Of a stretch of 64,000 nucleotides of DNA, positions 21,920-33,091 are shown one piece after another. The position numbers were made by a program, and so were the translations under genes. This DNA comes from Pyrenophora tritici-repentis (lineage: Eukaryota; Ascomycota; Dothideomycetes; Pleosporales; Pleosporaceae). The notes below the pieces were generated by a model. The model was not told the origin of the DNA. It saw only the letters and a list, made by a program, of their open reading frames with translations, and did no database searches. The DNA lies in NCBI RefSeq assembly GCF_003171515.1, contig NC_089390.1, forward strand, positions 8,250,274 to 8,314,273, written 5' to 3'. Every line of letters starts with the position of its first letter. The first letter of the stretch is position 1.

Positions 21920-22801
21920 GCATAGCACATGGCCGTTCTCTAGGCCCCTCTCTCGGTCAAACCAAAATTCGGTCCTAGATATATCTGGTCCTGCTATATG
22001 TGCGCAGAGTCGCCGAGACCCTTTTACCGTTCACTGCGTACCTTGTCAGTTGCGCTATGACGTATGGATGATGCTCGCTAGGTACTCTGGGGCGTCGCTG
22101 AAGACTTCCTCGGCTACTCTGAAGTTTGATTCATCTATCTGCACTTCTTCCGCGTTAACCGAACACAGCAGAGTAGATTTCCGGGCTACTTGCCGGTTTA
22201 GAAGAATCATAGTGCTGGCACTGGCACTGGCACTGGCGCTGACACTGACCGCCTCTCTGGACTGTTGCACATGGTGATTTGAATTTGATTCGAGGTATCG
22301 AGGTTTGGGGTCGTGAACTATGAAGGAGCCCATGTGACGAGCGCCCGACGTCTTTTTCTACAGTACTAAGCGACTGGTGGAATCGAACACGTACCGTACA
22401 CATCACCCACATGGGGTCATGATAAGTGATAGCATGAGTGGGCACTTTCCACCGCTCATTTGTGCCAAAGTTGGCGTAGGTGGTGCGGGCGAAAAGGCGA
22501 CTGGTGGCGGCATTGGCTGACATGAGTGGGGCAGTGGATACAGCCGCCAGCAAGAGCCTCAACCGATGCCGCTCCGGTGTTTGATGGGCGCGCAGCCCTG
22601 GAGAGAGCAGAAAAGAATTTCGCCTAGAGTTTCCCGGGGTACGTCATCTTGAGGAAGAAAGAAGGGTCCGGTGAGGGGGGAGGTTGAAATGTCCAAAACC
22701 CTAGACGCACGCTTTCTGGTACGAGGAAGCAAGCAAACGACGGCAGGACGACATCGAATTGACTTGATAGATACGTACACATAAAACAAGACACGGCCAA
22801 G
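21920..22801. other. Intergenic region, 0.9 kb, with a short tandem repeat
   Basis: Upstream of the SDR gene. It includes a (CTGGCA)-type hexanucleotide repeat around 22212-22246. No gene is supported. Confidence 0.5.
22212..22246 (+). repeat. Hexanucleotide microsatellite (CTGGCA)n, imperfect
   Basis: About six units of CTGGCA, the last ones altered to CTGGCG and CTGACA. On the minus strand it would read as Ser-Ala repeats in a short frame, which I regard as non-coding. Confidence 0.8.
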
Positions 22802-23770
22802 ATGCAGCGAGCACACACGACCGAGAGCTTGCGCACGCCCGGGGCCAGCATCTCGACGCTGAATCTGAATAAGCTCCCACGGCCGGGAATTGAGCGGGCG
22901 CCCACATCGACCAACCTCACACGGCCACTCCCGATTCAGCGCCTCGAGGGCAAGGTGGTGATGATTACGGGCGGAGGCGGCAAAGTGGGCGTCGAGTCGG
23001 CCGGACGACTCCTCATTGAAGGCTGCAATGTCGCCCTCATCGACATTGACCAGAACGCGCTCGAGGCGGCGGTGCCCGTCCTAAAGGCGGCGATACCAAC
23101 CGGCAGCCCAATAGAGTCGCGGCTGCTCACCATCGTCGCCGATGCAACAAAAGAGGCGGATGTCGAGGCATGCGCGAAAAAGGTGGTGCAGCGCTTCGAG
23201 CGGCTCGATGCGGCCCTGCTAAACTGCTGCCACCGCGGCGAGTCCAAGAGCATCTTTGACGTGACCGAGCATGACTTTGACAAGATCATGACCATCAACG
23301 CAAAGTCGGGTATATCTTTCACCCTCACCACTCTTAAACACGACTGACTCTGCAATGCAGCCTTCCTGGGCGTCAAATACGCTGCTGCTGCCATGCAAAC
23401 CACATCCTCCCCGCAGCACGGCGGCTCCATAATCATCCGCTCCTCCATTGCCGGCCTCCGCGGCTTCCCTAACCTCATTGCCTACAGCAGCGCCAAGTTT
23501 GCACTCCGCGGCATTGCCCTAACCGCCGCCGAGGAACTGGGCCAGTACGGCATCCGTGTCAACACCATTCACACCAGCATCATCCAGACATCCGGCTACA
23601 AGGACGGCTGGACCAAGGAGCGCCTGGCCGAGCTCAAGGAGGAAACTGCTTTGGAGCGTTTCAGCAGCCCGGACGATGTGGCTAGCGTCGTGGCCTTTTT
23701 GGTGAGCGAGGATAGCAAGTTCATGACTGGGGGACACTTGAAGATTGATGGTGGCTGTGTGGCTGTTTAG
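22802..23770 (+). CDS. Short-chain dehydrogenase/reductase (classical SDR type)
   Basis: Exons 22802-23309 and 23361-23770 with a 51-nt intron (GTATAT...GCAG) give 305 residues. An extension of about 48 residues precedes the Rossmann fold. The cofactor loop reads VVMITGGGGKVG (residues 53-63) and deviates from TGxxxGxG by a Lys at the sixth place. Asp in ALIDID suggests NAD(H) preference. The usual NNAG motif is replaced by LNCC. Catalytic residues are Ser197/198 (IIRSSIAG), Tyr211 and Lys215 (AYSSAKFAL). The C-terminus has the usual GGHLKIDGG. It should be a cytosolic oxidoreductase acting on an alcohol or ketone; the substrate is unknown. Two conserved motifs are altered, but the Ser-Tyr-Lys set is intact, so activity is likely. 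Confidence 0.88.
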
Positions 23771-24022
23771 ACATCTCATCATGCTGGAGCCTAAACTATG
23801 TTTGCATTCATGGAGTTTGGGGCGGCCATGGCAGGTACCATAGAGGTCACTTTCAGCCATCATACATTCAGTAATCCTAGACGAGTAGAGAGTGCATCAA
23901 AGCCGACGTCTCACCTCATTGCTTTACTCTCCTCGACATCATCCAGATTTCACTGCCTTCTCCTTTCCTTCCACCTCAGTATCCAGCTCATGCATGCATC
24001 CAACGACAGCAGAATAAAATAC

Positions 24023-25975
24023 TCAGCCATCATGCTTGGTAGAAGCCTTCCTTCCCTCAATCGTTTTTTCCCAAAGAACCGATTTCTCATGAACGGCCAG
24101 AAACTCGAAGGTGCCAGTAGAACAAGAACTAGCCTTGCTCTTTTCCGTCTCCTTGCCCATCAGCAACAGATACGGGTCCAGCCGAACTTTGGCATACCCA
24201 TTTCCCAGAAACACTATCTCCACTTTATACCCCTCTGGTACCGTCTTCAACCCCACATGGCGAAATGACGCATGTGGCGGTCCTGCAAAGTCGCCCATGG
24301 CAAACGATATGCTACGCGGCAGTAACAACAGTCGAGCTGTATACACGCCCCCATGCTTGCTAGCACCTGCTGTCTCCGACACTGTGAGTGTGCGCTTCCC
24401 ATCCCAATATTTGTCCACGTGCATGCCACTGTAGCCTGGGCAGTACAACGACCAGCGGCCCTCGATGACTCCGAGCGGAACGGGGATGCGTGCAGCAATA
24501 GTGTTACGGAGGAGAGACTCGGCCATCTTGCAGCGAGCGATTGCATCATTGGTTACTTTCGCCTCGGCTTCGGATGTTTTTGTCATCTTCAAGACCGCTG
24601 AAGTCATCTCTTCGCATGAGAGACGCAGCATATCTTCTCCTTTCGGATTGCAGCCTGTCAGTTTGTGCAGACAAGGCAGGGGACCAGAAGAAGCTGCAAC
24701 AAGTGCGTCGTATTCAATAAGGTATTCCTTCTCGTCAGTGAAGTTGATGGTGGCTCGCACCGTGGCGAAGGCGGCAGTGAAGACCGCGAGGCTGCTTTCC
24801 TCATGCCTTTCAATGTCCTGGCTCGGCTTCTTGGGCTCGATGAAGAATGGGTTGTCATAGGGTTTTCCGATTCGAAGAAACATGTCCCTGATGCTTGGGG
24901 TGGTGCCTGATGTGCCGCTCGACGTAGCAATCGATACAGTGCGACGGCGTGTAGGCAACTTGGACTTTCCTTGGAGTTGTTGCTTGTGGGCCATCAGGTT
25001 CGACGATGTCAAGCCAGTTGCCTGGTTGCTGACCAGTGGCATGACTGAGCCTTGACTGCTTATCACATACTTTGCACGCGCTGGGTCTCCTTCCACCTTC
25101 TTCTTCTGGAGTATGAATGGTATGGGTGCTGGCCGGGGAGTCGTCATGAGCTCACTGACCATACGCGACGGAGGTGTCTCTGGGACAAGGATCTGAGGCT
25201 CGGGCTTTGTTGGTTTGATTTTCTTCGGCTGAGGCCCACTCGTACTCTCATTCAGGCTGTAGGGTGACTCGCTGGGTAGTTTGTTGGCGGCAGAGAGGAC
25301 TTTGGGGGCGACAGACGGGAGAGGAATGGGAGTCTTGATCACTCCGGGCGTCTTTTCTGGAGACCGAGTGGCAACCTCTGGGATAGCTGGTGGCCTTCCC
25401 GTCTTGTTCTTCTTTAGTGAGTCCTCTGCAATGCCAGTATCGTCGAATTTCGGAGAAAATGTGAAACCGGGGTTGGCCATAGACTCCTTCAAGCTCTGCA
25501 GGAAACCAGGCCCGAGAAAGCACAAGTCGCTGCTCACCTTGTCGTTGGTGGCAGCTGCTTTCTCGGCATTCACACTACCCTCCCTCTTGCGCTTCATACT
25601 AGATACAGGCGTACCATCCGGCCCTTTCTCTCTCTTCTTGTACGGACCGCGCGGACCATACCTGCCTTTCTTGACCGGAGTCGCGGGCGTCTGGTCAGCT
25701 GGGGGGTTTGGTGCTGCCTCTTTTACCTTCTCTGCTTCCTTCGTATTCTGTGTCTCCCGAGCTTCTTTCTTGAGCCTTCGCATCTCCTTCTTCTCCTTCT
25801 TCTCTTGCTTTCTACGAGCTCTCGTATCGATAATACTTGCCTTAGCACCCTCGGCGGCGCCTGACGCTGGCTCGTCGTCCTGGTAGTCCATGGCGTTGTA
25901 CGTACAAGGCTGCACCTGCATATCTGAGCGGACAAGGTGTTGCCTTGGGATACTATAGAGTCCTTGGGGTGGCAT
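24023..25975 (-). CDS. Unrecognised lysine-rich protein, possibly nuclear
   Basis: Single open frame on the minus strand. The first ATG is at 25975 (MPPQGL; 650 residues); later in-frame ATGs are at 25921 and 25891. The N-terminal 130 residues are highly charged (RRKQEKKEKKEMRRLKKEA) with AT-hook-like or NLS-like pieces GRYGPRGPYKKREK and MKRKREGS. A long disordered Pro/Ser/Lys part follows. From about residue 390 it becomes ordered: RDMFLRIGKPYDNPFF, SLAVFTAAFATVRATINF, WSLYCPGYSGMHVDKYWDG, and GVYTARLLLLPRSISF ending in FEFLAVHEKSVLWEKT. I do not recognise this C-terminal domain. The basic clusters suggest a nuclear or chromatin role; that is inference only. It is convergent with the SDR gene (about 250 bp between stops). 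Confidence 0.7.
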   Translation of the reverse strand: MPPQGLYSIPRQHLVRSDMQVQPCTYNAMDYQDDEPASGAAEGAKASIIDTRARRKQEKKEKKEMRRLKKEARETQNTKEAEKVKEAAPNPPADQTPATPVKKGRYGPRGPYKKREKGPDGTPVSSMKRKREGSVNAEKAAATNDKVSSDLCFLGPGFLQSLKESMANPGFTFSPKFDDTGIAEDSLKKNKTGRPPAIPEVATRSPEKTPGVIKTPIPLPSVAPKVLSAANKLPSESPYSLNESTSGPQPKKIKPTKPEPQILVPETPPSRMVSELMTTPRPAPIPFILQKKKVEGDPARAKYVISSQGSVMPLVSNQATGLTSSNLMAHKQQLQGKSKLPTRRRTVSIATSSGTSGTTPSIRDMFLRIGKPYDNPFFIEPKKPSQDIERHEESSLAVFTAAFATVRATINFTDEKEYLIEYDALVAASSGPLPCLHKLTGCNPKGEDMLRLSCEEMTSAVLKMTKTSEAEAKVTNDAIARCKMAESLLRNTIAARIPVPLGVIEGRWSLYCPGYSGMHVDKYWDGKRTLTVSETAGASKHGGVYTARLLLLPRSISFAMGDFAGPPHASFRHVGLKTVPEGYKVEIVFLGNGYAKVRLDPYLLLMGKETEKSKASSCSTGTFEFLAVHEKSVLWEKTIEGRKASTKHDG

Positions 25976-26639
25976 GCCTGCGATCGCGCCCGGCAAATCC
26001 ACACTTGATCTGTACTAGTGTCAGAGTGAGCGTTCAACACAGTACAGTAGAGGTAGGTACCTTGAAGTCTCACAGCGTGGACGTAGATGTGTGAGTAGAT
26101 CAAGCAACTCCGCCCGGATGAGCAAACAAACAAAACAAAAAAGCGCGAAAAATTAGGCAGCTCCGCGTGCGGGGGAGCAGACGGGCAAACCAACGGTGAA
26201 AGTGAAAGCGGCCAAGCCGCGGGCAAAGATCCGGATTCACCATGAGTGCAACATACATCATCATTTGCTTCCACTAACGAGACATGACACAATGTATGGC
26301 CTAGACTGTATGATTCTTCTATATGCACGCAACATCTACATGAACACCCGCGTCTAACATGAACACCAAAGAGCTTACACTTCCGCTTCTCTTCTATATG
26401 CACAACCGCGTGCCGTATGTCCCATGCACCCGGGTGTCGTAAAACACTTGACATACTAGTGTACAAGGGTCACTGTAGTCGCCAAACACCTATTGGGTGC
26501 TTACCCACACTGTCAAGTTCTTTATGACACCCGGGTGCATATCTGTAACGACACATCCGACACACACTTCTAATTCGCCATGAAGAGAATCCACAGTCAA
26601 GCCATCACCCACGTATCAAAACAAAAAGCCACGCATCAT
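25976..26639. other. Intergenic region with a MITE copy
   Basis: From the start of the unknown gene (-) to the 3' end of the SERCA gene (-). It contains the complete MITE copy 2 (26427-26537) about 100 bp downstream of the pump stop codon. Otherwise I see nothing. Confidence 0.6.
26427..26537 (-). mobile_element. CACCCGGGTG-type MITE, copy 2 (complete)
   Basis: 111 bp, with both ends an intact CACCCGGGTG. The terminal inverted repeat continues inward for about 27 bp in total with a few mismatches, ending in ACTTGACA on the left and TGTCAAGT on the right. The interior contains TACTAGTGTACAAGGG, CACTGTAGTCGCC and GGTGCTTACCCACA. Orientation is opposite to copies 1 and 4. The flanks ATG/CAT extend the inverted repeat by three bases, so a target-site duplication cannot be defined. 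Confidence 0.85.
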
Positions 26640-29600
26640 CTAATCCTTCTTCGGCCGTCCGTTAGGCGGTTCCAGTTTCTCGTTTCCCTTTTGAATGAAG
26701 AACTTGCGCTCGAGGAACTTGAGTCCTTCGTCAATGATGCTGTATCGTCTGTTAGTTTCCGCATCCTTCAGTATGGGACAAACTTACATAATCGGCGCAC
26801 TGATCGCCATGACAGCGTTCCATTCATTTCCATTAAGCGGCATGACGCTGAACAGGCCCTGCAAAAAGGGAACATAGAGCAAGGCAAAGTGCAGTGCCAT
26901 GGACAGGCAAATCGCGTACACAAGCATCATGTTCTTCCACAGCGGTAGCGTGAGCAGACTCTCACTGCTACTGAGCGCATTCATCGCGTTCAGCATTTCA
27001 ATCACGACCAAGATGCTTAGAGAGACTGTACTAGCAGCCTGCGCGGAGCTGTTGCTGAACATTTCGCACCCAATTTCTGGGAATTGGGTCGAACAACGAT
27101 GAAAATGGCGGAGGTGATAGAAGGAAATCTGGGGCCCTTGGCTGTTGAACATGAACCACCATGCATAGCCAGCGACAGTCGCAGCGCCGACGTACGTACC
27201 GATAACCATGTAGCGGAAGAACAACCAGCCGCCAATAAGAGGCTCATCACGCTTGCGAGGTTGACGTCTCATGATGTCATGGTCGGCGGGGTTGAAGGAG
27301 AGTGCGGTAGCGGGAAGACCGTCAGTGACGAGGTTTACCCAGAGGAGTTGAACGGGGATCAAGGCTTCCGGCATGCCCATTGCGGCAGTTAGGAATATGG
27401 AGACGACTTCGCCAATGTTGGAAGAGATGAGGTACCGGATAAACTGCTGTGTGTTGTTGTATATAGAACGCCCCTCCTCGACGGCGCCTTCGATGGTGGC
27501 AAAGTTGTCGTCTACGAGGACCATGTCGGCGGCGAGCTTGGCTACGTCGGTTCCGGAGCCCATAGCAACGCCAATGTCGGCTTTCTTGAGGGCAGGTGCA
27601 TCGTTCACACCGTCTCCCGTCATGGCAACAACTTCACCAGCTTGTTGGAGGAGGTCAACCAGCTTAGACTTGTGAGTGGGCTCGGTACGGGAGAAGAGAC
27701 TGGCGTGCTTGGCGGCTTCCATCTTTTCAGACTCGGAGAGGTCGTCAAATTGGCGGCCTGTGTAGGATTTACCAGTAAGATCTTCACTGGGACCAAAGAC
27801 TCCGATTTGACGGCAAATAGACTCGGCGGTGTTCTGATTATCTCCAGTAATGACCACAACGCGGATTCCAGCAGAGCGACACTTGGCGATGGACGCACGA
27901 ACTTCGGGACGAGGAGGATCCAACATGCCAACGAGACCGATGAGTGTCATGTTCTGTTCGAGCTGCGTATATTCCTTGGTAGTCTTGGCGTTTGATAGAA
28001 GCGGGTTGGATGCAATATCGTCCACAGACGCTACAGCAATAACTCGTAATCCGCGGTTACCGTACTCCACGATTTCCTTGTTGATAAGGCTGGCCAATTG
28101 TTTACTCATCGGGACCTTCGTTCCGTTTTTGCCAACGACGACATTGGTGCAGCGATCCAGAACAGATTCAGGAGCGCCCTTGACGAGAAGTTTCTGCGAG
28201 TTACCGCTCTTGACGAGGACAGACATGCTTTTTCGATCGCGGGAAAACTCATACGTAGCTAGGCGCGAGTATTGGCTTTGGTAGTGCTTGGTAGAGAAGT
28301 CGAGGCGCTGTTCGGGCGATGTGTTTGCGCGGGTCGCGTTGTGGCTGATATCAGTAGTGCCAACCTTTTCAACCAGCACACGAAGCGCACCCTCAGTAGG
28401 CTCACCAACAAGGCTGTAAGTCTCATTCTTGGAATCGTAGGCAAGCGCAGCGTCGTTGCAAAGCGCGGTAACCTCACAGATCTGGCGTACGGTATCATAT
28501 TGGGCAGCAAGGTTTTGCACAGGCTTGCCTTGAAGCGAAATCTGGCCCTCAGGGGCAAAGCTAGTACCTTGGACGTCAAATTCCTCGAGCCCACTGCCAT
28601 CCTCACTAAGAAAGACCATTTTGTTAACACTCATTTGATTGGTAGTGAGGGTACCGGTCTTGTCGGAGCAGATGACACTACAGCTTCCAAGCGTTTCGAC
28701 AGAAGGCAAGCTTCGCACAACTGCATTCCTCGCAGCCATCTTGCGCGTACCCAGAGCCAGACATGTTGTAATGACGACGGCCAGACCTTCTGGAATGGCA
28801 GCAACACCGAGCGAAACGGCGATCTTGAGGTAGTAAATAGCACCCTTTGCGAAGCTGCCGTGCGAAGGATCGCTAAAGTTACCGACGTTGATGAGCCAGA
28901 CGAGAATGCAGATGGCGGTGATGACCTTGGCGAGCTGGTCACCGAAGTCGTTGAGCTTCTCCTTGAGCGGGGTGGGCTGCGAGATCTGTGCGGTGATGCT
29001 CTCATGGATATCTCCAATGGCCGTGTTCGCGCCTGTCAGCACAACCAATGCGGTCGCATGGCCTGTGACAACTGTAGTTCCAGAGAAGAGCATGTTGACC
29101 TGATCCTGCTTGACGGCATTCTCATCCTTGACTTGTCTGGTATCCTTGGAGACGCTCTCGCTCTCTCCAGTCAGGATGGATTGATCGACGTTGAAGCTGT
29201 TGCTTGAAATGGACAGAATCCTGCAGTCTGCGGGGATCCTGTCACCGATGGTGACGGAGATGACATCGCCGGGAACCAGCTCGTCGGCCTTGATACGCGT
29301 AATGTGTCCGTCACGTACGACCTTTGCTTCGTTGGCCGAGTATTCCTGGAGGGCGGCAATGGCCTTTTCTGCGCTAGTTTCCTGCGAGACTCCGACGACG
29401 GCGTTCAGGACGAGGATGGTGAGGATCTGGGCCGTCTGTTAGCGCGAGTGCATGAATCCGGCTATGGAATGTACGTACAACTGCCGGGTCTACGAAAGCG
29501 GTCCAGCCTTCTTCCTGCTCGAATATGGCAAGTACGAAGGATACTGCTGCTGAGCCCAGCAGAATAATGACCAGTTGGTCCTTGAATTGCTCGAGGATGA

Positions 29601-29802
29601 GCTCCCAGATGGGTGTAGGCGGGTCTTCTGGCAGCGCTGTTGCTAGTTAGCAGCCATGCATGCCCCGAAAACGACTGAACCTACCATTCCTGCCATATTG
29701 TTCCCGCGCACTCTTGACCTGTTGTGCACTAAGACCCTTGTGCTCTTCGACCTGGAAATGCCTCAGCGCCTCAACAGGCGACTTTGTGTACGCATTCTCC
29801 AT
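26640..29802 (-). CDS. SERCA-type (P2A) calcium-transporting ATPase
   Basis: Four exons on the minus strand: 29802-29685, 29636-29479, 29426-26788 and 26739-26640. Introns are 48-52 nt. The protein has 1004 residues. The ATG at 29802 ([16 protein letters not shown]) fits the family start; the upstream frame has only GTG. Signature sites are TGES in the actuator domain and PEGL in helix 4. DKTGTLT carries the phosphorylated Asp347 (351 in animal SERCA1). KGAPE lies in the nucleotide domain. [11 protein letters not shown] forms the hinge. The C-terminal helices end in [14 protein letters not shown] and a basic tail. The pump moves Ca2+ into the ER/secretory lumen at the cost of ATP. It is the type represented by Neurospora nca-1 and Aspergillus srcA rather than Pmr1 or Pmc1, judged by length and PEGL context. 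All catalytic motifs are intact. Confidence 0.95.
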
Positions 29803-31170
29803 GCCCACGGACTCTTCCACCAAAGACGCCTTTTTCGAGTATTCCACGCACTCGTTTATTCTGTACTTGATGGGGTTACGCGATGGTGTCGTGTCGTTGT
29901 GGCACTATGTCGTGTCTGCTAGGCAAATGATGGCTTCTGTTTTTTTCTTGAGAATGGGAATAGTACCCGTCGTTTGTCTGTGACGTAAAGTGCGAGGGCC
30001 GCCTGACAAACACGTCTGCAACGCTGGATTATCGACGTTGCTGTCCTTGTCCTTGTGTAGATGAGCCCGTGTGGTACTCCCGGCGCATACAAGAGGGCAA
30101 GGGGAGAAGGCAATGGAAGTTTCTGCGGTAGTCGATGGCAGAATCGGCGCGGCGCAACAGTCTTGTCGAGACGTTCGGCGCATCCCAAGAAATGTGTCCT
30201 CTCTGAACGGACCCGCATGCGCCACAGCGCTAAGCCACATGCAGACCTCAACAGCCACTTTTCGCCCATTCCCACGTTTCGATGTAAGCGTGCGCACACC
30301 ATATTTTGCGTCCGGTTTACCTGATGCGGTAATTATATCACTACATCATTGCTAGTACCGAACTAAGCTAAGCTAGCCATCTCTTTCCAACCGTCATCGA
30401 GAAAAGCCTCTGCCTGTTACATTCGGCCTTATTTGTCCATGCCCCGCATCCCCATGCAGAACTACGTTTCTTGAAGCACCCAGCGCTATCATGTTGGTGC
30501 CTTCTTCGCTAGCTACATTTCCACTTCAACTATTTTAACCATTCTATTGGAGATTAGCAAAACTACCATGGGCTGGAGGGCGAGAGTGTTGACCGAGGGG
30601 GACTTAGGGCGGAAAGGCTGGGGGGAAGTGTGGTAGATGTTATACTATTATTGTGACACAGCGTTGTAGTAAAGTAGGGAGTATCTCGTATATCACTTTT
30701 CACTTGGACGACGTGGTAGCGTAATGAGCAACAAAAAAGACTGTAATCAGCTAGTAGAGCGAATGAGAGTTTTTCATCGCATCTCGCCACGCTATACATA
30801 TAGTCGAGAAAGCGGTAACAACGTATCGCACTGTTGAGGTAGGCGAAGTTGTTCAAGACTAACGACAAGGCTGGGACTGCGCCACGGAACAAAGCAACGG
30901 GTTTTCTGCGTTAGTTCCCGCCATCCCGGCGACGGGACAAATTCGATGGGAACCCAATAGCTCTCTCTGTATTGTTTTGCGCGCGTGAGCCGTGAAGCTT
31001 GTAGTCGCGAGATTGACTTGTACATTGGTTAATAAGAGTGACCCTAGAGGGTATTGGGTAACGCTGAATTGCTGTTGACTTGTGTCTGATCGTACGGTTC
31101 AACTCTACACGAGTACCCTCTACTGTAATAATATATTACTATAAGCTTTTATTTTAGCGAAAGTTAACTA
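29803..31170. other. Upstream region of the Ca2+-ATPase, 1.37 kb
   Basis: Promoter side of the SERCA gene. No supported gene is visible. The last 100 bp before 31170 become AT-rich and belong to the transposon island that follows. Confidence 0.5.
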
Positions 31171-31225
31171 ACGTGGTTGGCAAGCGAGTCGGTCAGACAA
31201 GCGAGTCGGTCACCCCACCAACTTT
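31171..31225 (+). repeat. Left terminal inverted repeat of element A, with internal duplication
   Basis: Outer ACGTGGTTGGC, then AAGCGAGTCGGTC, AGAC, a second AAGCGAGTCGGTC, then ACCCCACCAACTTT. It is 17 bp longer than the right end because of the tandem copy. Confidence 0.85.
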
Positions 31226-31290
31226 TGCAACTTTAAAGCGATATATCTCAACAACACGATAATATTATTGCTAGATATTGATATAGTAGA

Positions 31291-32946
31291 CTACTCTATA
31301 TTAATAGTATTAGTGTTGCATGTGCGCGAGTTGTGCCCGGTCTCTTTGCATCTAGTGCAGCGCCTTTGAGCGCGCTGGCTGAGGCCTGATCGCGCTCCTC
31401 CTCGACGCTCTTCATGAGCAATCTGCTGGTCAGCCTCATTTTGAGCTAGTATATCCTCTCCAGTTCCTTTTATAAGTACTCCGTGCTTCTGTATACGCCT
31501 TTTAGAGCGCCGCCTACGCGCTAAGGCTGCGCTGTTAGCCTTCTCAAGACTAGAGATCCGATCGCGCATTAGCTTAGCAGAGAGCATTATCACCTCAGCG
31601 CCCTTCTTCAGCTAGTCAATTGCCTCAATAATTGATGCTGGTGATGAGCTCTTGTGCTGGCGCACGCGCTCACGTATTAGGCTTGACTGAGCTTCAAGCT
31701 CACGCGCGTTGCTCGGCGTTTGAGCTACCCAGGGAGCCTCTGGCAGAGCTGCTGCTGGAGGAGTAGGTGTACGCAGCTGTACATCTACCTTTGATAGAAC
31801 AGCCTCTAGTTGTAGAGGAACAAGGCCTGCGCCGCGGAAGGCTGAGCAGATGTTGGCTAGCGTGAACGCTTAATTAAATGCTATCTTGAATGCTGGCAGA
31901 AACTCTAGCTTGGTGATGTAGTTGATGTGGTTGCGCATGAGGCTCTCCACCTCACGGCTGTACGCGCGCTTCAATGGCGAGAAGCAGCCAACATCAAGTG
32001 GCTGGAGTAGGTGAGATGAGTGAGGAGGCATACAGAGCGTATAGATATTGTTCTCCTTGCAGAGCTCCTAGAACGCTAGAGATTAGTGGCTCTTATGGCT
32101 ATCAATAATAAGCAGGCGACGCGCGCCTATAGTACGAGCCTGCGTGTGAGCGTTGAAGTGCTTTAGCCACTTAACTCTAAGCTTATTATTTGTCCAGCTA
32201 TTGTCGCTGACTGCGATTGCCTAGTCGCGTGGGATCTCAGCTTCCTCGTACCAGGCTAATAGGTGGTACTGGCCAGCGAAGATAAGGAACGGTAGGACTG
32301 ACCAGCCAGCAGCGCTGATAGCAGCGATCAGCGTTACCCACTCGCGATTGCCTAGCTAAAGAGTCTTCGGCCTGCCTCTCCTCTCTGCTCCTGTTATAAC
32401 CAGCTGCGTTGTAATCTTGCCCATTATAAAGCCAGCTTCATCAAAGTTGTATATATCCTCATCGCAGATACCAAGCTTAGCCTTTGTCTTCTCTATAAGC
32501 TCAAACCAGCTTCTAATAAGGGCTGGATTCTCACAGAGAGCTCTCTGCCTATCGTACGCTCGGTTGAAACACGTCCGAAGACTATCTGTCCGCTTAACAA
32601 AGTTGGCTGGCTACTTCTGCCCAACCTAGCCAGCGCCGCGCGCAGCCAGCAGCTTATCAGCCATATCGCGTGCAGCTGCGTAGGTAGGCGCAAACCCGCG
32701 CTGATCTAGATGAAGTATATAGCTAACAATCACCTCATCTTCTCTCTAGGTAAGCTTCCTTAAGTTAGGCTGGCAATCGCGTCGCGCGCGCTTTCCAGCG
32801 CGCCGGTCAATTAGGGTTGATTTTGGGATATCGAAGACTGTAGCAGCGCGTCGCGTACTCTGAATTTGGGCAGAATCTATAGATAAGAGAGCAAGCTGAA
32901 TATCTGCTTCATTTGAAGGCACAAGAGGAGCGCGGCGTGGAGGCAT
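31291..32946 (-). pseudogene. Transposase pseudogene of element A
   Basis: The frame starts at ATG 32946 (MPPRRAPLVPS) and is stopped after 66 codons at TAG 32748-32746. Further stops follow; pieces such as 32693-32493 and 31593-31291 remain open. Where element B has CAG, this copy repeatedly has TAG, and elsewhere CCA to CTA or TG to TA. This is the CpA-to-TpA pattern of repeat-induced point mutation. Recognisable remnants include the zinc-knuckle end [14 protein letters not shown]. The first 66 codons are clearly more different from element B than the rest and are not explained by RIP changes. Confidence 0.9.
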
Positions 32947-32972
32947 TATGTGTTGAGATAGAGTAGGTGATT

Positions 32973-33010
32973 AAAGTTGGTGGGGTGACCGACTCGCTTG
33001 CCAACCACGT
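32973..33010 (-). repeat. Right terminal inverted repeat of element A
   Basis: Read on the minus strand it begins ACGTGGTTGGC, then one AAGCGAGTCGGTC, then ACCCCACCAACTTT. It lacks the second copy of the 13-bp word seen at the left end. Confidence 0.85.
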
Positions 33011-33091
33011 TATAAGAAAAATAGTTAAGTTAGTTAACATAGGGTACTTTTAGATTTTAGCTTAGTTATACTTTAGAAATCAAGTAGTTAT

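Larger units (their letters stand above)
31171..33010 (-). mobile_element. Pogo/Fot1-like DNA transposon, element A (RIP-degraded, 1840 bp)
   Basis: Bounded by terminal inverted repeats beginning ACGTGGTTGGC at 31171 and its complement ending at 33010. Both sides are flanked by TA (31169-31170, 33011-33012), the Tc1/mariner target-site duplication. The left end carries the 13-bp word AAGCGAGTCGGTC twice, the right end once. Inside is a transposase pseudogene on the minus strand. Size and TA target are as for fungal Tc1/mariner elements. It is closely related to element B at 39915-41768 in the catalytic part. Confidence 0.92.

Noticed and set aside
22361..22400. tRNA 3'-end-like word (GTTCGATTCCAC on the minus strand)
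   Set aside because: The T stem does not pair and no other tRNA arms can be found upstream.
25281..25886. 201-codon frame opposite the lysine-rich unknown gene
   Set aside because: Phe/Ser-rich sequence is the expected complement of Lys/Glu-rich coding sequence.
28272..29207. 311-codon frame on the plus strand over the Ca2+-ATPase
   Set aside because: It is antisense to highly conserved pump sequence and has no protein features of its own; a shadow of biased codon use.
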